DNA of 64,000 bases from CAZKBP01 sp964551015 (GTDB lineage Bacteria; Bacteroidota; Bacteroidia; Cytophagales; Microscillaceae): assembly GCA_964551015.1 (NCBI GenBank), contig CAZKBP010000021.1, positions 38,606 through 102,605 on the forward strand, given 5' to 3'. The notes under the pieces are model-generated. The model was not told where the DNA came from. It saw only the letters and a program-made list of their open reading frames with translations, and ran no database searches. Shown here piece by piece: positions 1-7,900 of the stretch. The first letter of the stretch is position 1. The number at the start of each line of letters is the position of its first letter. The translations under genes and the position numbers were made by a program.

Positions 1-1
1 C

Positions 2-139
2 AACTCAGTGGCGCAGTCTCTACCGGCTGGATTGGTGGGTGATGCGGAGAGTGTAGCGGGAGTTGCCCTGGCTATTTTAGAAAGTAATTATATCAATGGG
101 CAAGTCATTGATATTGACGGGGGAATGATGATTATTTAG
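2..139 (+). CDS. short-chain dehydrogenase/reductase, C-terminal part
   Basis: The window opens inside this gene; 45 codons and a TAG stop are visible. The translated end contains INGQVIDIDGG, the typical C-terminal signature of classical short-chain dehydrogenases (a Y-x-N/T-G-x2-I-x-V-D-G-G type ending), preceded by a helix-like stretch (DAESVAGVALAILES) that fits the substrate-lid end of the Rossmann fold. The catalytic Ser-Tyr-Lys and the nucleotide-binding glycines would lie to the left of the window, so substrate and cofactor cannot be stated. The family is fairly sure; the exact enzyme is unknown. Confidence 0.75.
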   Translation, partial: NSVAQSLPAGLVGDAESVAGVALAILESNYINGQVIDIDGGMMII

Positions 140-216
140 CCCTTAGCGGTCAGTTTTATTGAGCCCTCAGCGGTCAGTTTTCAGTAATTGGTTCACTTTG
201 AAAAAATGCTGAGGGC
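140..216. repeat. small direct and inverted repeat between convergent genes
   Basis: An 18-nt sequence is present twice, at 140-157 and 164-181 (17 of 18 identical, period 24). The second copy carries GCCCTCAGC (163-171), which is exactly complementary to GCTGAGGGC (208-216), giving a 9-bp stem with a long loop. It lies between the dehydrogenase stop and the OmpA-family stop, so it may act as a weak bidirectional terminator. A related GCGGTCA/CTCAGC arrangement occurs at 25305-25378. Confidence 0.5.
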
Positions 217-231
217 TGACTGTTCTTACTA

Positions 232-1257
232 TTATTCCACGCTAATCACCAGCAGTTCAAAACGGCGATTTTTGGCTCGTCCCTCGGGTGTCTCGTTGCT
301 AGCAACTGGCTCATTGGGGCCATAACCTTTGGTGCGCAGTTGGTTGGCCGGAAAACCACCAGCAATCAAGTAATCAAACACTACCTGCGCTCTCTGCTCA
401 GAAAGCTTTACGTTAAAATCATATTCACCTGTATCATCCGTGTGAGCCGAGACTTGCAGTACCGCTTGGGGGTAGTACTCGAGAATTTCCAGTACACGAT
501 CTAGTTCGCTTCTTGCTTGCTGATTCAGTTCGGCGGAGCGGGTAGCAAAGGTAATATTGTAGAGTGGGATTTTGGTTTGCGGTGCCAGCTCTTGGATCAC
601 TTTCACATCCACTTCTAAGCGATCTTCTTCTAGGTTTTTGGGTATGACCGACTGTCTGGTATAAAAAATATGCCCTTCTGAGGTTTTCACCTCTACTTCA
701 TATTCATCGTCTTCGCGCACTTTGATGGTATATTTCCCATCTTTGGCTTCATTGGGATTGAGGAGAATCTGCTCATTACGATTTTTATTTTTGACCACTC
801 CTTGGAGATTGAGCAGTTCTTCGCTGTCCACATCGCGGATGGCGATTTCTAGGTCAGATTTGCGTGGTTGGAGTTTAATCGTTTGGTCAAATTTGTGTAC
901 TTTGATTTTAGTGAAATCAAAACGCACGGTTGTATCTTGGTAATCAGAAGCTTGTAATTGAAAATCATAGACACGATTGAGATCTAATTCAAAAGATTTA
1001 GCGATCTGTGAAGTATCTTGATGAAAACGGCTTATTAGCTGATTTTGCGTAACATTTATCACTTTCACCTCCGCGGCGACACATTCCCCGGTTTCAGCAT
1101 CTTCTAGGGTCAGGGAAAAAGTGACCTGATTTATACCTAAGTCGTCATAAACTGCACTTTCACTCTCGATGGTTCCAGTGTTTTTCTGATCTTTCTCTTG
1201 TGCGTTTATTAGTTTGGTACAAAACAGCAATAAAATGAAAAGTACGGTTCTCGACAT
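232..1257 (-). CDS. OmpA-family outer membrane/peptidoglycan-binding protein
   Basis: A 341-residue exported protein. Residues 1-19 form a signal peptide ending LINAQ. Residues 30-215 are beta-rich and look like repeated Ig-like or carboxypeptidase-regulatory folds (for example LTLEDAETGECVAAEVKV). Residues about 228-341 are a full OmpA-like domain: the SAHTDDTG motif, the spaced LSEQRA helix and the closing NRR-FE motif are all present, including the Asp and Arg that bind the diaminopimelate carboxylate in known OmpA domains. It should anchor the outer membrane to peptidoglycan. It is the last gene of the leftward surface block, 58 nt after the SpoIIE phosphatase gene, so co-transcription is likely. 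It has no WD40 or TPR part and so is not a PorE-like T9SS component. Confidence 0.85.
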   Translation of the reverse strand: MSRTVLFILLLFCTKLINAQEKDQKNTGTIESESAVYDDLGINQVTFSLTLEDAETGECVAAEVKVINVTQNQLISRFHQDTSQIAKSFELDLNRVYDFQLQASDYQDTTVRFDFTKIKVHKFDQTIKLQPRKSDLEIAIRDVDSEELLNLQGVVKNKNRNEQILLNPNEAKDGKYTIKVREDDEYEVEVKTSEGHIFYTRQSVIPKNLEEDRLEVDVKVIQELAPQTKIPLYNITFATRSAELNQQARSELDRVLEILEYYPQAVLQVSAHTDDTGEYDFNVKLSEQRAQVVFDYLIAGGFPANQLRTKGYGPNEPVASNETPEGRAKNRRFELLVISVE

Positions 1258-1315
1258 TTTTTTGCTTGATTAAGATTAAAACTCTATGCTCCATACCTAG
1301 GAGATAGATTTGTAT

Positions 1316-3154
1316 TTAAATTTTAACGCCCACCACCAGTACGTCGTCGGTTTGTGGGTTATCTCCTTTCCATTGGTTGAATTCTTTCTCAATTTCCTGA
1401 TATTGTTCTGCTAGTGTGAGATGGCTGATAGAATGCAAAAAGCCTCTAAATCTGGTTTTTAAATACTTGCTATCGTCCTCACCTCCAAATTGATCTTGAA
1501 ATCCATCGGAGAACATATAGAATACTTCTCCTCCCTCAAGATCGATCAAGTGTGGATCGAAGGTCTTTTCCTCATCCCGATGTTGATTACCGATCATATA
1601 CTTAGAGCCTTTGACCTGATGGATTTCGTCTTCTTTAACAAAATAAAGGACATTTCTGGCTCCAGCGACCACCACTTTTTTGGTCTTAAAGTTAAAATTA
1701 GCAATCATCAAGTCCATGCTATCATTGGTACTGCCTTCTTTGCGCCCGTTTTGTTGATTGAGCGATACTTGTACTTTGGTATCTAGTTCTTCTAAAATTC
1801 TCTTGGGCTCAGTAATTTTATTATCGTTAACAATTTGGTTGAGGGCATCGTTGGCGATAATTGTCATAAAAGCGCCCGGCACCCCGTGCCCCGTACAATC
1901 TACCACGGCGAGCACGATTTCGTCTTTTTGCTGGGTATACCAATAAAAATCACCACTGACAATATCACGCGGAAGATGAAAGATAAAGCTTTCTCTAAAG
2001 AATTCATCCAAGTTCGTCATATTTACCAGCAGTGCCTGCTGAATTCTCTCGGCATAGTGTACGCTATCGGTGATCTCTTGATTTTGTTCTTCTATCTGTG
2101 CTTTCTGCTTATTGATTTGGGCGATATTTTCCGCTAAGATCGCCTTTTGCTTTTGGGTTCTTTTATTAACAATATAAAAAATATAACTCAATAAAGACAG
2201 CCCTACGATAATTCCTAGCAAAGAAAAGATCGTAATCCGGTTGATCCGAATACGGTCTTCCTGAGCATTCAGAATGGCCTTTACTTGTTCTAGTGTGGCC
2301 AATAGTTGGGTTTGAGAACCTTCATAAGCTTCGGAGTATTCATCAATTTTGTCTTCCAAGCTAAATACATAAAGGGTTAGGCTGTCTCTCTCTTGTTCGG
2401 TTAGATCATCTGAGGACTTGAGACGAGATAGTAGCTTGACGATGCCCTCTCGAATGTCTTGATTTCCTTCTACCAACAAGCGTTTCTCGATATCTACACG
2501 TTCTTCTAGGCTTAGGAAATCTTTTTTATATTCTTCGAAAGGACTCAGTTGGGTGAGTGATGACGAAGATTCATCCAGAGTAGCGTTGGTATCAACCTCC
2601 TGGTTTTTTTCCAGTGCCAAACCCTCGATGCGGGTGCTATCGACCTCTAGTTGGCTATTCTCGATATTTTCTCTGGAAATGGCTGAGGTAGGAATACTGG
2701 TATTTTGTTTTTCCTTCTCTTTTTCAGAGAATACAGTGGCTTCATTATCTGTATTTTGGTTATAATAAGGGGAGGTGTTGTTTTTAGTGAGGCTGGGGTT
2801 GTCGGGATCATCTGCTAAAATTGCTCTGGGAATAGGCAATTTGATAAAAGGCAGTGGATCAAGGTTTTTCATAGGTGCCTGTGCGCCTTTGCCATTAGCT
2901 GCGATGATATTGAAAACGATATTGTCTGCTTGAGATTGCTGACTGGGCACCTTGATAGAAAACAGGCCATCTTGATTGGTAATTGCAATATAAGTCTCAT
3001 AATCCTGAATAAATACTTTGGCTCCGGAAATGGGTTTCTGATTTTCTTTATAGAAAATTTTTCCCGTGATAGTGCGGTTCTGCCCTTGGGTGGATAAAGA
3101 CAGGAGCAATCCACAAATCAATAGGAGAATATATATCCAGTAATGGTTATTCAT
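1316..3154 (-). CDS. membrane-anchored SpoIIE/PP2C-type serine phosphatase
   Basis: A 612-residue protein with a mixed architecture. Residues 1-25 are a signal peptide. Residues 27-100 form a carboxypeptidase-regulatory-like beta sandwich (ITGKIFYKENQKPISGAKV), exposed in the periplasm. Residues 115-205 are a Ser/Thr/Asn-rich linker, 205-300 are helical with coiled-coil character, and 308-329 are a transmembrane helix followed by a second coiled coil (335-365). Residues 385-612 are a SpoIIE phosphatase with the metal-binding motifs GDFYW (401-405), DCTGHGVPGA (419-428) and FSDGFQDQF. It therefore looks like a transmembrane sensor whose cytoplasmic end dephosphorylates Ser/Thr proteins, probably an anti-sigma antagonist or another regulator; the partner is not visible here. 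It sits between the PorP-OmpA and OmpA genes, which suggests sensing of envelope or secretion state. Such phosphatases usually carry TPR or 7TMR sensors, so the regulatory-domain front end is less common. Confidence 0.85.
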   Translation of the reverse strand: MNNHYWIYILLLICGLLLSLSTQGQNRTITGKIFYKENQKPISGAKVFIQDYETYIAITNQDGLFSIKVPSQQSQADNIVFNIIAANGKGAQAPMKNLDPLPFIKLPIPRAILADDPDNPSLTKNNTSPYYNQNTDNEATVFSEKEKEKQNTSIPTSAISRENIENSQLEVDSTRIEGLALEKNQEVDTNATLDESSSSLTQLSPFEEYKKDFLSLEERVDIEKRLLVEGNQDIREGIVKLLSRLKSSDDLTEQERDSLTLYVFSLEDKIDEYSEAYEGSQTQLLATLEQVKAILNAQEDRIRINRITIFSLLGIIVGLSLLSYIFYIVNKRTQKQKAILAENIAQINKQKAQIEEQNQEITDSVHYAERIQQALLVNMTNLDEFFRESFIFHLPRDIVSGDFYWYTQQKDEIVLAVVDCTGHGVPGAFMTIIANDALNQIVNDNKITEPKRILEELDTKVQVSLNQQNGRKEGSTNDSMDLMIANFNFKTKKVVVAGARNVLYFVKEDEIHQVKGSKYMIGNQHRDEEKTFDPHLIDLEGGEVFYMFSDGFQDQFGGEDDSKYLKTRFRGFLHSISHLTLAEQYQEIEKEFNQWKGDNPQTDDVLVVGVKI

Positions 3155-3327
3155 AGTTGGAACTCAATTTAGCAATAATACTGCAAAGTTTGTTCAGTAT
3201 TTGCTTTTATTGGCACTATTTTTAGGGAAGAGGATGCCAAAACCTCTGGGAATACCCTATTATTTGTCAATAATATAAGATTCAATCTTAAAAACAAAAG
3301 CTTTCGACCATCAACTTAGACTTATCT

Positions 3328-4962
3328 TTATTCAAACTGCTGCCGCGCTCCTAGAATCAGGAACTCTACCCGCCGATTTAAGATACGATTGTATTCACTT
3401 TGGTTAGGAAACAACGGAGCCTGAGAGCCTAAGCCTTGTACGTGCAAGCGATCAGCCTCCACCCCTTTCTCAATCAGATATTTTTTGACCGTCATGGCTC
3501 TGTCTCGAGATAGATTAAGGTTTGATTCCAGATCTCCTACATTACAGGTATGTCCTACGATGGTGAGTTCTAATCTGGGGTGTTGACGGAGTATCTTCAC
3601 CACTTCTTCCAAGGTTTGCTTGGATTGGCGTGTAAAGTCATTGCTGTTAAACCCAAACTTAATTTTTTGGTTCAAGGTTAAGTTTTCTCCTCGATCCAAG
3701 CCTACGTCTATTTTGTAGACATCAGATACTTGTATGGTATCCATGGTGCTAGAGATTGGTATCACGCTGCTTACCTGCATGGTATCTTCGGGGACATGGT
3801 CGGGTATATAAGTAAAAGTCTGTATTTCCATCGTATCGGAAGGGGGCAGAGCCATTGAGTTCTTGGGCATTGGCACTCTCTTGATTTCTTTCATCTCAGG
3901 TATTTTACGCTGTGCCGAGAGCAGATCATTAAGATGTTCAATGCGATCAGGAATCGCCTCGGGTTTTCTTTTTTTCCGACGGGGAAGCTTGAGGCTCAGG
4001 GTGAGTTCGAAGGAGCCATTGCCCATCCAAGTGGAAGTACTATTCGCCGTAGGAATATCATAGCTGATAGCTACTAAGTAGCGTGGTTGCTCGAATTCTA
4101 TGGCGACCACGAAGGCTTTATTCGTATAATACCAAGCGCCTAAATTGAGATGAGAGTTTTGAAGCCACTGTGCCTCCGAGCGAAAATGATATTTGAGCCA
4201 AGTGCCCAGATTCAGGTAATCAAAATCCAGACGGTGTATCCAGCGAACGTGCGGCTCTACACTAAAATTCATGGTATGTAATAGGCGAACGCTTCCTGTA
4301 AAAGTCCATCGTGCGGGTAATACACTGCTTCCATTCTCTAAGAAAGATATATCTGGCTCATTAAAGTTTTGATAGGAAAGACCAAGGTGTGCTTTCAGCT
4401 GAGATGGATCTATCGGGTCATACCAATGCCAACTCACCCCGACGCCACTCGTGAGGTAGCTGACCGACGTATTCGAGAACTCCTCTCCTAATCCAGACTC
4501 CTCATTAAAGAATCCTAGCAAGAACTGGTTATCCGTCGTAATCCGATCTATATCTAGCCCTCTTTGATAAAAACCTCCTTGTAACCCCAAACTCAGGCTG
4601 TGGTTATTCCCTAGGTAGAGATGATAAGCACCGCCCAAAGAAAAACCATTGGTAGTCAGCAAATCGGTGGCATTGTCGTTCAAAACGGATAAGCCCAAGC
4701 CCCAAAGCGCACGCCCTGAAGCATCCAAAAAGGGATAATCTAAAGAAAACATTGGGGTAGAAATATTTTCTCCAGAGGCAATGGGCTGATTACGATAATT
4801 AAACCGAATCCGAAAATTGGGGTCTAGGGTCAATAGGCTCGGGTTAGTCAAGAGCGGCGTACGGTAAAACTGGGAAAAGGCCAAATCCTGTGCTTGAAGG
4901 CACGATCCGTACCCAAGCCAGCATGAGATTAAAAAATAGCCTAAAAGTTTTTGCCGTTTCAT
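3328..4962 (-). CDS. PorP/SprF family type IX secretion membrane protein fused to an OmpA domain
   Basis: A 544-residue protein. Residues 1-24 are a signal peptide. Residues 25-330 match the PorP/SprF barrel layout, opening with QDLAFSQFYRTPLLTNPSL, the hallmark start of this family, and continuing as a 14-strand-type beta barrel ending SFELTLSLKL. Residues 331-430 are a linker, and 435-544 are an OmpA-like domain closing with NRRVEFLI. PorP/SprF proteins bind or attach type B T9SS substrates at the cell surface, and this gene begins 28 nt after the stop of a type B substrate, the same order as sprB-sprF. Classic PorP/SprF proteins have about 300 residues and no peptidoglycan-binding part, so this is a fusion. 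In the OmpA domain, Cys473 replaces the Asp of the usual HTDN motif (HTCNVG); the Arg of LSRDRA is kept. Confidence 0.88.
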   Translation of the reverse strand: MKRQKLLGYFLISCWLGYGSCLQAQDLAFSQFYRTPLLTNPSLLTLDPNFRIRFNYRNQPIASGENISTPMFSLDYPFLDASGRALWGLGLSVLNDNATDLLTTNGFSLGGAYHLYLGNNHSLSLGLQGGFYQRGLDIDRITTDNQFLLGFFNEESGLGEEFSNTSVSYLTSGVGVSWHWYDPIDPSQLKAHLGLSYQNFNEPDISFLENGSSVLPARWTFTGSVRLLHTMNFSVEPHVRWIHRLDFDYLNLGTWLKYHFRSEAQWLQNSHLNLGAWYYTNKAFVVAIEFEQPRYLVAISYDIPTANSTSTWMGNGSFELTLSLKLPRRKKRKPEAIPDRIEHLNDLLSAQRKIPEMKEIKRVPMPKNSMALPPSDTMEIQTFTYIPDHVPEDTMQVSSVIPISSTMDTIQVSDVYKIDVGLDRGENLTLNQKIKFGFNSNDFTRQSKQTLEEVVKILRQHPRLELTIVGHTCNVGDLESNLNLSRDRAMTVKKYLIEKGVEADRLHVQGLGSQAPLFPNQSEYNRILNRRVEFLILGARQQFE

Positions 4963-4990
4963 TCAAAAATTTCTCTTGTTCTAATGGTTT

Positions 4991-7900
4991 TTAGCGAATT
5001 AGATTTACTTTGCCCTTGGCTTGTCTCTCTTCTCCATTGGTAAACCTAACCTGAACGTTCCAAACATATATGCCATTGGGTTGATTCAGGCCATCCCAGC
5101 CTAATTGGGTAGCTTCATCAACGTTTGATGTCTTGTACACTAAATTTCCTGCTCTATCGTAGATTTCAAAATTCACATCTACCACGTTGGGAGATCGCAG
5201 TACAAACCGATCATTGCGCTGGTCTCCGTTCGGGGTAAAGGTATTGGGTAGTAGTATTTCGTCGTTGATGGAAATACACTTGACTTGACTGGGGTTTGAT
5301 CCTCCAAGGGTATTAAAGGCCGTGATACGATAACAGTAGCGTTTGATATTAGGGAGCAAGTCGGTATCTACATAAGTATTCACGTCAGCTCCCACCACGG
5401 CCACCGTGTCAAAACTGCCTCCATTATCGAGCGATCGTTCTACGTAAAAACCTTCTTCATTGAGTGATTGATCTTCCCAGAAAAGATCAATTTGCTCGGG
5501 TTCTTCGCTCATCACTTCCAAATTTAAAACCTCCTCGGGCAGGGTCTGAATGATGGTCACATTTCTGAATAGGGTTAGTGTATCCATGCCACCGTTTGCT
5601 ATTCCACCGTTATCTTTTAGGGTAAAACCAAGACGTGTACTACCGATTTCTCCACTGAGGGTCAAGCGAATCCGCCCTTGATTGTTCTCATTATCAAAAT
5701 CACCGCTAGAAGCTTGTAGCAGGGTTTCGTCTTCAATAGTGACCGACAAAATCTCTAGGTTTTGATCCTGCTCATTTGCTGGTCCTTCCGAAGCTTGAAT
5801 TACAAGGTCAAAAGGTTCTCTATCACGATCCTCCAGTTGAATCTCTCCTGCTACCAAAGTATCGGCCAGGGTGATGTTTTCTAAAATCGGAGCGTCATTG
5901 ACAGGCAGTACCTCCATAGTTATCTGAGCGATATTGGAGCTATCTTCTCCATCAAAAGCTTGGTAGCTAAAGTTATCTATTCCAAAGAAATCAGCGGCTG
6001 GACGATAGGTAAATGTAAGATTTTCTAAGGTCAGGGTTCCGTGTTCGGGTTGACTTACCACACGAGTGGTAATTTGCTCCTGAGGTGTATCTGCATCGAG
6101 TACGGTCAGGTCTGCCGTACGTACGCTATCTTCCAGCACGCTGAAATTATCGTCTACAGCACCGGGGCGATTATCTTGAATATCTATGACCACTGTATCC
6201 ACTCGCGTATCTTGCCCTCCGTTAAGCGTACCGCCATTGTCTTGGACAGTTAGGAAAATCAGGACCCTTCCTGCTTGCCCGGGCACTGGGCTAAAAGTCA
6301 ACGTTGGATTCGTACCTAGGGGTGATATATTCAAGTTGTTCAATAGGTCAGGAAGATTTGCGGAAAATTGTAGATCAATAATATCCTGACCAGCTTCAAT
6401 AGGGTCTATTTGAAAGCTAATATTTTGCTCTCCTGCATCACTATCGATGACGTACATATCCTCTAAGCCTACAATAATTGGTGGATCATTAACGGGATCA
6501 ACAACTATCCTAACCGTTGCAGGATCGGAAAGGCTCTCTCCGTCCGTGGCCACATAAGTAAAAGAGTCTTCTCCAAAGAAGTTAATAGGCGGATTGTAAA
6601 TGAAACTTCCATCTGCTGCCAACACCGCGCTTCCTCCCGCACTAGTGGCTATTTCGTCAGGCTCTGCCACGGACAAGCTCTCAGGCGTATCCACATCTTC
6701 GTCGTTTGCCAGTAAGCCATTTTCAGTAGTTACTTCCAGCGTTTGCTCCTCATCTATTTCATAACTATCGGCTATGGCTATGGGTACATTTTGAATTACC
6801 ACGATCCGAACTTGCCGAATCAGAATATCCACGCCGTTTCGCTCGGTGCCTCCATCGTCTTGAAAGCGTAGAGTGAGTACAGTTTCTCCCGGATTGATTG
6901 GCGCAAAAGATAAGGCATTTTCTGTCAGGCTTATCTCTCCAATCACATCTGCTTGGCTTTCTAAGAAGGTAATATTTGAGAAGGTTTGCTCGCCCGCCTC
7001 CAAAGGCCCTGGGCTTAAATCAAAAGCAAAAGACAGAGGGCCTGCATTTTGATTCACGGTGATGAGCGTCTCCAAATCCTCGAGGACAGGGGCATCATTG
7101 ACGCGAAGTACATTGATGAAAACCGTGGCCGAGTCAGATTGATTATTGGCTTCATCTCTGAGCAAATAAGAAAAAGTATCTTCTCCAAAAAAGTTCGCGG
7201 GTGGATTGTAGGTAAAGCTACCGTTGGTATTCACGGCTAGGGTGCCACCTTGACTCGTGAGCGTAGATGCAAAAACCCGCAGATTCTCAGGCGGACTATC
7301 CTCATCTAAGTCATTACCGAGTAAGCCTTGGGTGGCTTCTATGGTTAGTGCTGTATCTTCGTTTACCTCGTAATTATCATCTACGGCTATGGGTACATTT
7401 TGAATCACCACGACTCGAACTTGCCGAATCAGAATATCCACGCCGTTTCGCTCGGTGCCTCCATCATCTTGAAAACGTAGAGTGAGAATGGTTTCTCCTG
7501 GATTGATTGGCGTAAAAGATAAATTACCTTCTGTCAGGCTTATCTCTCCAATCACATCTGCTTGGCTTGCAGTAAAAGTTGTACTTAAGAACCCCTCTGT
7601 CTCCAAAGGCCCTGGGCTTAAATCAAAAGCAAAAGACAGAGGCCCTGTATTCTGATTCACGGTGATGAGTGTGTCTAAGTTCTCGAGGACAGGGGCATCA
7701 TTGACAGGTTGTACGTCCAGCGTGACCGCAGCGGTGTCTGATTGATTTCCTAATTCATCTTGAACCAGATAGCGGAATGAGTCCAATCCGAAAAAGTTGG
7801 GCGGTGGTATATAGTCAAAGCTGCCATCCGCATTCACCGCTAAGACGCCACCCGCACTGGTACTCGTCAGGCTTTCTGGGGCTACTACCGACAAGTCTTC

